A stretch of 64,000 nucleotides of DNA from CAWUEX02 sp963921305 (GTDB lineage: Bacteria; Pseudomonadota; Alphaproteobacteria; Rhodospirillales; Rhodospirillaceae). Below the pieces are notes generated by a model. It made no database searches. It was given only the letters and a program-made list of their open reading frames with translations, and was not told where the DNA came from. The stretch is from assembly GCA_963921305.4 (NCBI GenBank), contig CAWUEX030000002.1:3224001-3288000 (forward strand). The letters run 5' to 3'. Below are positions 43,385 to 52,521 of the stretch, piece after piece (within the stretch, counting starts at the first letter, position 1; every line of letters begins with the position of its first letter). Both the position numbers and the translations under genes were made by a program.

Positions 43385-44152
43385 ATGAAGACGTGGACGG
43401 GAGGCGTCCTCGCCTCCGCTTTGGTTCTTTCATCGGTCAGTTTCGACGCTTTCGCTGACGGGCATAAGTCCGCCGGTGCGCCGAAAAACTATTATCCGGG
43501 TGAGGAGCGGGAATTTTACGTCGGCAACGTTAATCCGGGGTATCAGGATTTTCACCGCGGCAGCCTGCTACCTGAGGGCGACACCCAAGACCTCATGGCC
43601 GTGATCGACGACTTCGCCAGCCGCTGGATGCCCGAGAAGTGGATCACGATCCCGGAGCTCTGGGATCGGGATACGGAACCTTATGTATTGCTGGTGCACC
43701 AGCGCGATTGGCTCGTCGGGTGGGATCAGCTCGAAGGCTACTTCGCCAAGGATCAGGTGATCCCGATTAAAGAAGTTCCCCCGCTCGGCGCCAAGGGCGG
43801 TATTGAGCAGATTGAAGCGCGGCACTACGAGTTTAGGGCTGAGCCCGACATGGAAGCGATGATGTACAACGTCGACCGCGTCACCATGCACGAAATCGCG
43901 CCCGGCCTGGTGTCAGCCGTCTGGTACGTCGATTTCCAATTTAAACCACGCCGCATTGCCCCGCGCGGCGAGCATTTCAAAGCCAACGCAATCTTCAAAA
44001 AAACCGACGGTGGTTGGAAATTCGTTCACTACGCCGAGGCGGCCATGGCGCCGATCATGTACATCGAACGCTTGTACCGCTCTCAAGTCAGTCATGAATT
44101 CCTGGAGATGCTTGAAAAACAGGAAGCGGAACGGGAGGCACGCGCGCAATGA
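43385..44152 (+). CDS. secreted NTF2/SnoaL-like protein, pair member 1
   Basis: A 255-aa protein starting at ATG 43385 (CGGGAGTGGG upstream). A signal peptide (residues 1-24, ending in DAFA) predicts the periplasm. The region from about residue 65 onwards looks like an NTF2-like cone fold: FASRWMPEKWITIPELWDRD, DWLVGWDQLEGYF, then HEIAPGLVSAVWYVDFQF and the paired end motif NAIFKKTDGGWKFVHYAEAAM. The next gene encodes a shorter relative with the same closing motif, and the two overlap by four bases. NTF2-like proteins bind or isomerise small hydrophobic molecules; no catalytic residues can be assigned. The neighbouring TonB receptor suggests involvement in uptake of the same compound, which is inference. 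Confidence 0.65.
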   Translation: MKTWTGGVLASALVLSSVSFDAFADGHKSAGAPKNYYPGEEREFYVGNVNPGYQDFHRGSLLPEGDTQDLMAVIDDFASRWMPEKWITIPELWDRDTEPYVLLVHQRDWLVGWDQLEGYFAKDQVIPIKEVPPLGAKGGIEQIEARHYEFRAEPDMEAMMYNVDRVTMHEIAPGLVSAVWYVDFQFKPRRIAPRGEHFKANAIFKKTDGGWKFVHYAEAAMAPIMYIERLYRSQVSHEFLEMLEKQEAEREARAQ

Positions 44153-44745
44153 AAAAGCTATTGATGACGTGCTGTTTTGCCATCGCATTGGCCGGGCCGG
44201 TCGAGGCTGAGTCCATTCTGCACAGCGAAACCACAGCGCCCAAGGCCGATGCGGAGGCAATTGAAGCCATCGTGATCGAATGGGCGAGCAAATTTAATCG
44301 TGGTGACTGGATGCGCATTAAGGATATGTGGGACGCCGACGAGGATACACCTATCTATCTTGGTGAGGAGCGGGACCAATGGGTGATCGGCCAAGTGGGG
44401 TTAGATCAGTACTTCAACCCGCCGTCAGAAAACACCATGGTGGAGACGGTTGTGATCCAGCCCTATCGCTTGCGGGTTCGTCTGCTATCCGACGAGATCG
44501 CTGTCGCGACGTGGGAGAACAGCCTGGACTTCAAGATGAGAACCCGTCCGGCGATTCAAGATGACTATCGCGTCAACGCCATATTCCGCAAGAAAGATGG
44601 CCAATGGTATTTCATTCACTATGCCGAGCTGGCGATGTCAGCGCTGACCTATGTCGAGCATCTCTATCGGCGCGGCGTGTCCGAGGGGTTCCCCGAAAAC
44701 GGCAAACCATACGACGCAGGGCGGTCAGGCTACGCGAATAATTAG
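44149..44745 (+). CDS. secreted NTF2/SnoaL-like protein, pair member 2
   Basis: A 198-aa protein starting with an ATGA overlap with the preceding gene. The signal peptide covers residues 1-20 (ending in PVEA). Residues about 38-180 form the NTF2-like domain: IVIEWASKFNRGDWMRIKDMW, QWVIGQVGLDQYF, EIAVATWENSLDF and NAIFRKKDGQWYFIHYAELAM. The last motif and the following Y-x-E-x-L-Y-R are shared with member 1, so the two are old duplicates. They may form a periplasmic heterodimer, since NTF2 folds commonly dimerise. The ligand is unknown. Confidence 0.65.
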   Translation: MKKLLMTCCFAIALAGPVEAESILHSETTAPKADAEAIEAIVIEWASKFNRGDWMRIKDMWDADEDTPIYLGEERDQWVIGQVGLDQYFNPPSENTMVETVVIQPYRLRVRLLSDEIAVATWENSLDFKMRTRPAIQDDYRVNAIFRKKDGQWYFIHYAELAMSALTYVEHLYRRGVSEGFPENGKPYDAGRSGYANN

Positions 44746-44820
44746 GCTGGCTCGCATCTTCTAGCTGCGGCCCGTCCGGGTCGAAGCCCATCATCGGCAA
44801 GGTGGGTGTCTGGAATGTAG

Positions 44821-44857
44821 GCAAAAGAAAACCCCTCCGGCCGGAGCCAAAGGGGTT
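44821..44857 (-). terminator. rho-independent terminator after the TonB-dependent receptor gene
   Basis: Read on the minus strand, AACCCCT, an inner self-complementary CTCCGGCCGGAG and AGGGGTT are followed by TTCTTTT. It lies 23 bases beyond the receptor stop codon. Confidence 0.8.
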
Positions 44858-44879
44858 CCCAAAGTGTTATGCGACCCGC

Positions 44880-47306
44880 CTACATGCGGTAGCTCAGGCG
44901 AACGCCAAGCTGGCGGTCATCGGGCACGAACAGGTTGATGGCCGTACCGAAGGAGAGCAGGTCGAAGTTTTCCTGGCCGCTGCGGATGCGGTCGGAGTCG
45001 AACAGGTTCTCCGCGTAAGCGATGATCGACCACTTGTCTGCTTCCACGCCCAGACGGGCATCGACGTTGAAGTAGGACGGCAGGGTCCAGCGGTTCCACT
45101 GGGACAGTGGACGCTTGCCCTGGTACTGGGTCGATAGCTCGGCCAAAATGCTGAGGTCATCGGTGATCGGGAACGAGCCATTGGCACCAAGCGTGAACGC
45201 GTGCTTCGGCTGGCGTTCCAGTGAGTTGCCGGTAAGGGACACCTCACACACGGGAGTCGTACCCACGGTCGTCGGCGTACAGTTGCCGCCGCGGACCAAG
45301 TCGTTGCCGCTCAATGTGGTGAACACGAAGTCAGTATACTCGGTGTCCAGGTAGGCGTAGCCACCGGTGAAGGTGAGTTCCTCGGTGACCGCAATCGCGA
45401 TATCGGCTTCGAAGCCATAGATTTCGGCTTCACCAGCGTTGCGGGTCACGGTGCTCAGGTTGACGCCCTGACCGCCGGAAGCGTCCTGCGTGGTGACCTG
45501 CTTGTTCTTGTAGTCCATGTAGAACACGTCTGCATTCAACTGGACGCGGTTGTCGAACAGCTGAGTCTTGGTCCCGATCTCGTAGCTCCACAGAGTTTCC
45601 GGCAGGAAGCGGTTGTTGGAGAGATCCTGGCCGATGGATAGGGTCGAGAATCCGCCCGGCTTGGCGCCCTTGGCGACAGCGGCATAGACCATCACGTCAT
45701 CGTTGATGTCGTAATCGACGGAGACGCGCGGCGTGAAGTAGTCGTCACTGGCCGAGACTTCCGGCAATTCGATCGGTGCGGAGTAGGGTACCGGACCGAA
45801 AAAGAACACGCCGAAGGCGTTGTTGATGCTGCCGACGACGTCGTAGGTGTAGCTGTCATCCGAGTAGCGGGCTTCCGCGACAACGGTGAGCTGGTCACTG
45901 ACGTCGAATTCGACGTGCCCGTAGGCTGACCAGTGCTCGAGATCGCGGTCGAGGTCACCGGAATTCAGACCCGCCCGGCCTTGCAAGGCGAGATTGAGGT
46001 GTGCTGAACCAAGCCCAGAAAAATCGACTGCGGCACTCAACTGGGTGACTTGTTCGACCTTCTCATCCCAGTACAGACCGCCAAACGCCCAGCGGAACCC
46101 GTCTGAGGTCAGGTCGCTGATGCGCAGCTCTTGGCTGATCTGGCGGGTGTCGGTGACGAAATCGACAATGGTCGAACGGGGCAAGGGCTCCGACACACCC
46201 CCCGGCGGCGGCAAGAACACCTGTGTGACCGGTGCGCCGCGTTTGTCCGAGTCGAAATTCTGAAGAACTTCGGCGTCGGTGTAGCCGGTGAGCGAGGTGA
46301 TCAAGATATTGTCACCGAGCTCATATTCCAACTTCAGGCTGGAGATGAAGGAATCCATCTTCGAGCCAAAGAAGTCTTCGTTGGTGAACGGATCCGTACT
46401 GAGCTGGATGATGTCGGTGTCGTCAATCGACAACAATCCGAAATCAGGATTGAAAGCGCCGGCCAATCCCAGCGGGTTGGTCGGGGCTGCGACGAAATTG
46501 ATGCCGCCCTTGACGACCTGCGGGCGGACCTCGTTGTCGTCTTCGGAATAAGACAGACGGACGTGAGCGTTGAAGTTTTCGCTCATCTCGGCGTCGAGTA
46601 CCACGGACCCGCCGATGCTCTCGAACCCGCCGATCTTTTCGCCGGTCACTGAGTTGCGATGGAACCCGTCGTGCTCCGCATAAGCGACATTGACACCCAC
46701 GCCGACCTTACCGTCTTCGTCGATCGGGCCGGACACACCGCCCCGGATTTCGAGCTGGCCGTGGTCACCGGCGTCGAGCAGGACGTTGGCGCGGAACTCG
46801 TCACCCGGGCGTTTGGTGATGTAATTGATGGCGCCACCGAACGCGGTCCGGCCATACAGGGCGCTCTGCGGACCTTTCACCACTTCGATGCGCTCGACAT
46901 CGAGCAGGCGAATGTTCATCAAGTTGCTGCCGCCCGCGGTCTGGATGGACTCACTGGAGACGTCGATCCCGTCGAGCAATATACCAACCGGTGGACGGCC
47001 GCGGGTGGCGGGAAGACCACGAATTTGCGGCCGGGTGTCCTGCGGGCCAAACCCGAGGTCGAAGGTGAGACCCGGTGTCAGGCGGGCGATATCGTCGATG
47101 TTGCGGATACCACCCCGCTCGATCTGAAGATCGGTGAACGCGGTGATGGCCAGCGGAATGTCTTGCAAGGACTCCGCGCGGCGGCGGGTCGTGACGGTAA
47201 TTTCTTCAATCAACACCTGGGCAAGGGCGTCTTGAACCCCCATCAGCCCGGCGGTGGAAAGCATGGTGGCACTGGCCAGCCAGTGGCGCAGACGGCGAGA
47301 CGTCAT
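44880..47306 (-). CDS. TonB-dependent outer membrane receptor
   Basis: An 808-aa protein with a signal peptide (about 1-29, ending in DALAQ). A TonB box-like EEITVTTRRR near residue 34 is followed by the plug domain (about 45-160), with RIEVVKGPQSALYGRTAFGGAINYITKRP, the conserved plug end. The remainder is the 22-strand beta barrel ending in RQLGVRLSYRM, with a C-terminal hydrophobic residue pattern. The start ATG 47306 has AAGGGG upstream. The plug resembles receptors of the large group found in sphingomonads and other oligotrophs for non-siderophore substrates, but the ligand cannot be inferred. It converges with the secreted NTF2-like pair. Confidence 0.93.
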   Translation of the reverse strand: MTSRRLRHWLASATMLSTAGLMGVQDALAQVLIEEITVTTRRRAESLQDIPLAITAFTDLQIERGGIRNIDDIARLTPGLTFDLGFGPQDTRPQIRGLPATRGRPPVGILLDGIDVSSESIQTAGGSNLMNIRLLDVERIEVVKGPQSALYGRTAFGGAINYITKRPGDEFRANVLLDAGDHGQLEIRGGVSGPIDEDGKVGVGVNVAYAEHDGFHRNSVTGEKIGGFESIGGSVVLDAEMSENFNAHVRLSYSEDDNEVRPQVVKGGINFVAAPTNPLGLAGAFNPDFGLLSIDDTDIIQLSTDPFTNEDFFGSKMDSFISSLKLEYELGDNILITSLTGYTDAEVLQNFDSDKRGAPVTQVFLPPPGGVSEPLPRSTIVDFVTDTRQISQELRISDLTSDGFRWAFGGLYWDEKVEQVTQLSAAVDFSGLGSAHLNLALQGRAGLNSGDLDRDLEHWSAYGHVEFDVSDQLTVVAEARYSDDSYTYDVVGSINNAFGVFFFGPVPYSAPIELPEVSASDDYFTPRVSVDYDINDDVMVYAAVAKGAKPGGFSTLSIGQDLSNNRFLPETLWSYEIGTKTQLFDNRVQLNADVFYMDYKNKQVTTQDASGGQGVNLSTVTRNAGEAEIYGFEADIAIAVTEELTFTGGYAYLDTEYTDFVFTTLSGNDLVRGGNCTPTTVGTTPVCEVSLTGNSLERQPKHAFTLGANGSFPITDDLSILAELSTQYQGKRPLSQWNRWTLPSYFNVDARLGVEADKWSIIAYAENLFDSDRIRSGQENFDLLSFGTAINLFVPDDRQLGVRLSYRM

Positions 47307-47527
47307 AGTTTCTGATCCCCTTCTAAAAGGGCCTACGAAACCGGACGATTCCCCAATCGCCCAGCCGAGGCCCTAGGCAACGTAATGGTATGACAGGTTT
47401 GGGTTATCTGGAAGAATGTTCGCCAGATGGAAGGAATTTCTCAAATCCATGTTGCATATTCACAACGCCGCGAGTTTGGTTTGAGCTGAAAACCAGCTGT
47501 TAACCACTTCAAGCCCAGGATTCCGCC

Positions 47528-48016
47528 ATGAATCACTTTTCCCTCTCCGTTCTCATTGGCCTGGCGGTCTCGACAAGTGTCTTCCACGCCGCACACGCTG
47601 AGCAAATCGTTGTCCGCACTGAGGACTGCCAGCAATTAGTGGCTCACACCCCGGCCGACGACGTGGCCTTCACTCCGGGTGTCGATGTCAACGGCAATGC
47701 GGTGGTGCCTGCTGACTTGGGTGGCGGCTATGGCATGATCACCGCGCCGGAGGAAGTCACCATCGATATCCGCGTCGATCTGGCCGGTCGGCTTCCGCTT
47801 GGTGGATCGGGCGGACCCGGTGGCAGCGCTGCGTCTGCGTTGATCGGCGGGGAGGGCGTGGTCGGCCAGGTGACGGTTGCCGGAAATGATCTGTACTGGA
47901 ATGGCGAGAAGCTGCCCCGTGATACGGCGGCGGCTTTGGCCTCGGCCTGCGCCGACGCCTTTGCCGCAGCCGGCATTCCCTATCCGGAACGCAAGCCCGA
48001 GGTGGCAGCGGATTAA
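47528..48016 (+). CDS. hypothetical secreted protein
   Basis: A 162-aa protein not recognised. The signal peptide covers residues 1-24 (ending in HAAHA). The mature part has a Gly-rich centre (GGSGGPGGSAASALIGGEG), two cysteines (in TEDCQQL and ASACADAF) that could form a disulfide, and a closing PYPERKPE. A conserved-looking segment VAFTPGVDVNGNAVVPADL near the start of the mature protein resembles small periplasmic proteins of unknown role. Its stop codon overlaps that of the convergent ThDP enzyme gene by four bases. Confidence 0.55.
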   Translation: MNHFSLSVLIGLAVSTSVFHAAHAEQIVVRTEDCQQLVAHTPADDVAFTPGVDVNGNAVVPADLGGGYGMITAPEEVTIDIRVDLAGRLPLGGSGGPGGSAASALIGGEGVVGQVTVAGNDLYWNGEKLPRDTAAALASACADAFAAAGIPYPERKPEVAAD

Positions 48017-49572
48017 GCCAATACTGCTTCGATGAGGTGCGGTCCGGGGCGCTTCAGAAAGTCAGCGAGCGCATAGGCCAGCCCCGCGCAGTCTTCGACC
48101 CGGCCGGCATGCACGCCCTGCGCCTGGGCCAACTCGACAAAGTCGATCCGGGGATCATCCATATCCATCATGCGATGGGCGTTGGCGCCAGCGGGGCCCA
48201 AGCCGTGACGCTGCAGCTCGATATCCAGGATGAGGTACCCCTTGTTGGAGAAAATCACCGTGGTGACGTCGAGCCGTTCCCGGGCCATCGTCCACAGCGC
48301 CTGGATAGTGTACATGGCGCCGCCGTCACCATGCAGGCACAGCACTTTGCGGTCCGGTGCCGCGACCGCCGCGCCCACACTCACGGGCAAGGCCCAGCCG
48401 ATGCCGCCGCCGGTGATGAACACCCAGTCATGAGGCGCAGCCCCTTGAGACAGGGAAAACGCGGGAAAGCCAACGGTGATGCCTTCGTCCACAACGATGC
48501 TGTTCTCAGGAATGGCCCGGGCAATCACGGCGGCTGCGGTGTCGGGTGTCAGCGCGCCATCGGGCATATTTGGCAAAGCCAAACCCTGAGTCACACCGTC
48601 CGTTGAGGCGCTGAGCAGATCGGCGAGCGCTTCCAAGCTGGTAGTTACGTCGCCGCCGACGGGGACCAGGGTATCCAGGGCGCACCCGTCCGGGACCAGT
48701 GTGCCGCCGCCGGTGGGATAGGAGAAAAAGGATACGGGCTCCTTCGCGCCGCATAGCACCATGTGCTCCAGTCCGTTGAGCGCGTCGGCGGCATCTTCGG
48801 GGAAGTAGGGGATGCGCTCGACATAGACCCGCCCAGCGCCGCGCTGCATCAGCGGTTCGAAGGTATAGGCGATCAGGCGCACACCCGTTTTCGCGGCAAT
48901 CCGGCCAGCAAGTTGAAGCGCGGGATCCGTCAATCCTGGCCCGCCGAGCAGTAGTGCAGTTTTTTCACCTTTTTGGCACACCTCCGCGACGCGTTTGACG
49001 TCATTTTCCATAGCAGGCTTTGGAATTGGTTTGGCGAGTGGTTCTGCGGCGTCTGGGCCGTCAGTCCAACTGCAGTCCGCCGGGATGATGAGGCTCGCGA
49101 CCTGGCCTGGTGGTCCCCACGCCGCGTGAACTGCCGCAGCACCATCTTTGGCAATGTCTTCCGGCTTGGAAACTTCGCGCACGAAGCCCGACACCGGCGT
49201 TGCCAGTCCAGCGATGTCTGACGACAAAGGCGCGTCGTATTTGAGGTGAGAACGGGGATGGTTGCCGATCAGATTGACGATGGGTGAGTGGGCTTTGCGT
49301 CCGTTGTGCAAGTGACAAAGGCCATTGGCGAGGCCGGGACCCAGGTGCAGCAAAGTTGAGGCGGGTTTACCGGCAATCCTGGCATAGCCGTCGGCGGCGC
49401 CAGTGCACACACCCTCGAACAGCCCAAGAATGGGCCGGATCCCATTGCTGCGGTCGATGGCGCCAACCAGGTGAGTTTCGGTCGTGCCGGGATTGGCGAA
49501 ACAGGTGTCGATGCCGCTGTCGACCAGGGTTTGAATAAGGGCGTCCGCGCCAGTCGGCGTCCTCGTGCTCAT
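48013..49572 (-). CDS. thiamine-diphosphate-dependent enzyme, acetolactate synthase/benzoylformate decarboxylase-like (second of pair)
   Basis: A 519-aa ThDP enzyme. The N-terminal domain starts with ALIQTLVDSGIDTCFANPGTTETHLVG, has the activating Glu in LGLFEGVCTGAADGYAR (about residue 52), and the C-terminal ThDP motif is LCLHGDGGAMYTIQALWTMARERLDV, matching the GDG-x(22-27)-N rule with NKGYLILD. The sequence resembles the benzoylformate decarboxylase/'acetolactate synthase large subunit' group. It overlaps the preceding ThDP gene by four bases (ATGA), so the two are translated together and may form a hetero-oligomer. The 2-oxo acid substrate is not known. Confidence 0.85.
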   Translation of the reverse strand: MSTRTPTGADALIQTLVDSGIDTCFANPGTTETHLVGAIDRSNGIRPILGLFEGVCTGAADGYARIAGKPASTLLHLGPGLANGLCHLHNGRKAHSPIVNLIGNHPRSHLKYDAPLSSDIAGLATPVSGFVREVSKPEDIAKDGAAAVHAAWGPPGQVASLIIPADCSWTDGPDAAEPLAKPIPKPAMENDVKRVAEVCQKGEKTALLLGGPGLTDPALQLAGRIAAKTGVRLIAYTFEPLMQRGAGRVYVERIPYFPEDAADALNGLEHMVLCGAKEPVSFFSYPTGGGTLVPDGCALDTLVPVGGDVTTSLEALADLLSASTDGVTQGLALPNMPDGALTPDTAAAVIARAIPENSIVVDEGITVGFPAFSLSQGAAPHDWVFITGGGIGWALPVSVGAAVAAPDRKVLCLHGDGGAMYTIQALWTMARERLDVTTVIFSNKGYLILDIELQRHGLGPAGANAHRMMDMDDPRIDFVELAQAQGVHAGRVEDCAGLAYALADFLKRPGPHLIEAVLA

Positions 49573-51278
49573 AAGTCCTCTCCGGCGCCAAAGTGCGTGG
49601 CGCGCGTGGCCTCGACATCATGATACATCAACGTGCTGGCGCGCGGATCGAGCCCACCGGTATCATCAACTATGACATCGACAACGATGACCTTCTCATT
49701 GATTTTCATAGCTTTATCGAGCTCAGAGCCAAGTTGCTTAGGGTCTTCAATGCGCAGGCCCTCGGCCCCAAACCCCCGGGCGACGGTGTCGTAGCGGACT
49801 TCGCCGAAGTGGGCGTTGATGGTGCGCCCGATTTGCCGGGGCTGGGAATGGATCTCATTGCCCCAGCCGCCGTTGTTGGAAATGACGCAAACAAAGGGCA
49901 GACCGGCTTGGACGGCTGAGCCGAGCTCAGCGGGGTAAAAGCCAAACGCGCCGTCCCCGGTAACCAGCACCACGGGCCGCTCAGGGGCGCCGGTTTCCGC
50001 AGCGATTTCCTTCGCGCCGGCTACCGCCCCTAGCGCCAGGGGCGTCCCCATGCCCATAGAGCCAAGCGGCATGGTGTCCATGTAGCCACCTTCGCAACGG
50101 TAGCGGGTGACAGCCCAACTCAAGACCAGAATGGAGGCGCCGTCCTGAACGAAAATGGCGTTGCCGGGCAGCCGGGCGTTGACCTCCTGCGCCAGCCGCA
50201 AGGGGTGGATAACGTCAGGGCCGGAGCCGCTCTCGGCGATGACTTTCAGGCGTTCTTGCAGCGACGATGCCAGCCAGGACGGATCGAACTTCGGTGTTTT
50301 GCGCCCTTGCAGTTCATTAAACACTGCCTCCAGCGCCGCGCGGCTGTCGGCGGCCATGCCGACTTCGGGCATGCGGTTGCGCCCCAATTCCTCAGCATGG
50401 AGATCGATCTTGATCATCTTGGCCGTGGGCGGAAATCGCGGGCTAAGGCCGTAGCCAAACTTCTTGGCCATGCGGGCGCCGGCCCAGACCACCACATCGG
50501 CCTCGTGGGCGGCGAACTGGGCGATGGGCCAGCCCCAGCCGGTGACATCGTCTTCCGGCACGAGACCCCGGCCCAGATTGTTGCCGGCGACGTTGATGCC
50601 AAACTCCGAGGCGAACCGGCGTAGGATTTCGCCAGCGCCGGAACGGAAGGAGCCCGACCCGGCAATGATGAGGGGGCGCTTCGCCGCGGCGATCAGGTCC
50701 GCTGCCTTTGACACTTCGTCCGGAGATGGAGTGGGCCGAGGCTCTGCCGAGATCGGGGTGGTGAGATCGACGCCTGGGTTAATGATCTCCGACAGGAAAT
50801 CTTTGGGGAAGGCAAGGACGACCGGACCCGGCCGTCCGGCCAAGGCGCGGCGGCAGGCCGCTTCCAGATATTCACCCAGACGCGCGGCGGAGCGGCAGGT
50901 GCGGGCCCACTTGGTGACCGGCTGAACCAATCCAAGAATTTCGTGATCGAAATCCAGTTCGGGCTGCGTCCAGGTATCCGGTTCGCGTCCAACGAGGACA
51001 ACGACGGGCGAGCAGGCTTCCAGCGCGGTTTGCAGTCCGGTGATCGCATTGGGCATGCCTTGATCGACGTTGACCATGGCAATTCCGACTTTACCTGTGA
51101 CCCGCGCATAGCCGTCAGCCGCGCCGACGGTCGCGGTTTCATGCCGGCTGGGCACGATGCGGTAGTCGGCCTGTTCACACTCATCCAGCAGACGGGTTTG
51201 CGATGCACCGGCCAGGGCGAACACGGTTTTGACACCGAAACGGTCCAGCACACGGCGCATCACGGCTGCGCCGGTCAT
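49569..51278 (-). CDS. thiamine-diphosphate-binding enzyme, acetolactate synthase-like (first of pair)
   Basis: A 569-aa protein when read from ATG 51278, which has GAGGG ten bases upstream and gives the usual family N-terminus (MTGAAVMRRVLDRFGVKTVFALAGAS). In-frame ATGs at 51314 and 51335 are possible alternatives with weaker ribosome sites. The activating Glu lies in SRHETATVGAADGYAR (about residue 48). The central Rossmann-like domain is at about 180-330, and the ThDP motif is VTGDGAFGFYPAELGSAVQAGLPFVCVISNNGG near residue 430. It is divergent from a TRAP-type binding protein gene and coupled to a second ThDP gene. A decarboxylase or carboligase acting on an imported acid is plausible but inferred. 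Confidence 0.83.
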   Translation of the reverse strand: MTGAAVMRRVLDRFGVKTVFALAGASQTRLLDECEQADYRIVPSRHETATVGAADGYARVTGKVGIAMVNVDQGMPNAITGLQTALEACSPVVVLVGREPDTWTQPELDFDHEILGLVQPVTKWARTCRSAARLGEYLEAACRRALAGRPGPVVLAFPKDFLSEIINPGVDLTTPISAEPRPTPSPDEVSKAADLIAAAKRPLIIAGSGSFRSGAGEILRRFASEFGINVAGNNLGRGLVPEDDVTGWGWPIAQFAAHEADVVVWAGARMAKKFGYGLSPRFPPTAKMIKIDLHAEELGRNRMPEVGMAADSRAALEAVFNELQGRKTPKFDPSWLASSLQERLKVIAESGSGPDVIHPLRLAQEVNARLPGNAIFVQDGASILVLSWAVTRYRCEGGYMDTMPLGSMGMGTPLALGAVAGAKEIAAETGAPERPVVLVTGDGAFGFYPAELGSAVQAGLPFVCVISNNGGWGNEIHSQPRQIGRTINAHFGEVRYDTVARGFGAEGLRIEDPKQLGSELDKAMKINEKVIVVDVIVDDTGGLDPRASTLMYHDVEATRATHFGAGEDL

Positions 51279-51386
51279 CTTGTTCGAGCCCTCAGTGTTA
51301 GACGAGGTCACCATACAATCGTGAGTCCCAAGCATGTGTTGTGCAGGCTGGTCATCTGCTCCTCTTTATGACAGACCTTTTGCCCT

Positions 51387-52421
51387 ATGCGTCGTTGTTT
51401 CCGCCACCCCCTGACAGCCCTGCTTGTCGTCATGTTCGCCTCCTGGGCGGGGGCAAGCGCCTTGGCCGACCCGGTTCAAGGCCGCCTCGCCGCAAGTGCA
51501 CCAAAAGGATCCGTGTGGGATCGGCAGTGGGATCGCTACAAAGCGGCCTTCGCGGCCCGATCAGATTTGTTCGACCTGGACTATCACATCTACGGAGAGC
51601 TTGGCGCTTCAGAAGCACTGCTTGGGTCCTTGAAGCGGAACCGGGTTCAGTTTGTCGGCACATCCCAATCGGTGATTTCGACGCAGATTCCGGAAGTGGC
51701 CGTTCTCAGCTTGCCTTATTTGTTCGAGAGCAAAGAAGAAGCAGATTTCGTGTACGACTGTTGTATCCGCGATCTCTACCAGCCTCTGGTCGCGCGCGAT
51801 AACTACGTGTTGCTGCAGTTCGCCGAAGCGGGCTGGTCGCACTTCTATGCCGACCGACAAATCCGTACGCCGGCGGATGTGGCGGGCTTGAGTGTCCGCG
51901 CCGCGCAATCACCCGCGGTGGTCGGGTTCCTCCGTCAACTCGATGCGGATATTGTCTTCCTGACCATGTCTGATGTCGTGCCGGCGTTGCAGACCGGCAT
52001 GATCAATGGCGGCTTCGGCGCCATCACCTGGCATGTCGGGGCGACCCGGGAGGACGCGCCCCACTTCACGCTGACTGGCCATGTTTATGAGACGGGATTG
52101 TTTCTGGTGAACAAACGTTGGTGGGACGGCTTCACCGATGAGCACCGCGCGGTGATGCTGGACGCCTTCGAGGGCTTCGACAAGCAGCGGATCGAGGTAC
52201 GCGAGGCACAAGACGCCGAGATTGATCGCATCATCGGCGAAGGGGATCCAGTGTATCAGCCCACGCCTGAAGAATTGGCCCAGTGGATGGCTGTCGGCCA
52301 GGCACCGCATGCCGCTATTCTTGATGAACTTGGCGGCGAGGCGCATGCGATATATGACGCCATTTTTGAGGGGAAGCAGAGATATTGGCTGTTCCGTTCT
52401 CCTAACGACGGGGATGACTAG
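51387..52421 (+). CDS. TRAP transporter substrate-binding protein, DctP family (orphan)
   Basis: A 344-aa periplasmic binding protein. The signal peptide covers residues 1-27 (ending in ASALA). Family signatures include SEALLGSLKRNRVQFVGTS near residue 75, LSLPYLFESKEEADFV near residue 105, and SVRAAQSPAVVGFLRQLDADIVFLTMSDVVPALQTGMINGGFG (about 170-212), which contains the Arg that normally clamps a carboxylate ligand. No DctQ or DctM membrane subunits are in the window, so it must use components encoded elsewhere or act as a sensor. It is divergent from the ThDP enzyme pair. A 44-codon remnant of a related gene lies at 53415. Confidence 0.87.
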   Translation: MRRCFRHPLTALLVVMFASWAGASALADPVQGRLAASAPKGSVWDRQWDRYKAAFAARSDLFDLDYHIYGELGASEALLGSLKRNRVQFVGTSQSVISTQIPEVAVLSLPYLFESKEEADFVYDCCIRDLYQPLVARDNYVLLQFAEAGWSHFYADRQIRTPADVAGLSVRAAQSPAVVGFLRQLDADIVFLTMSDVVPALQTGMINGGFGAITWHVGATREDAPHFTLTGHVYETGLFLVNKRWWDGFTDEHRAVMLDAFEGFDKQRIEVREAQDAEIDRIIGEGDPVYQPTPEELAQWMAVGQAPHAAILDELGGEAHAIYDAIFEGKQRYWLFRSPNDGDD

Positions 52422-52521
52422 TAGCTTTGAGAGAGAAGAAATTCCCAAAGGCAGGGTGGGATCGTCAAAAATGCAAGCTACCTATTTTTAACGGGTTCAA
52501 ACACGTTTAGGGAACTGACAC

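Noticed and set aside
51308..51355. A 15-codon frame (MTSLHNTCLGLTIVW) with AGGAGCAG upstream, before the first ThDP gene, as a branched-chain attenuation leader
   Set aside because: Too few Leu/Ile/Val codons, no terminator/antiterminator hairpins after it, and the ThDP gene is better read from 51278.
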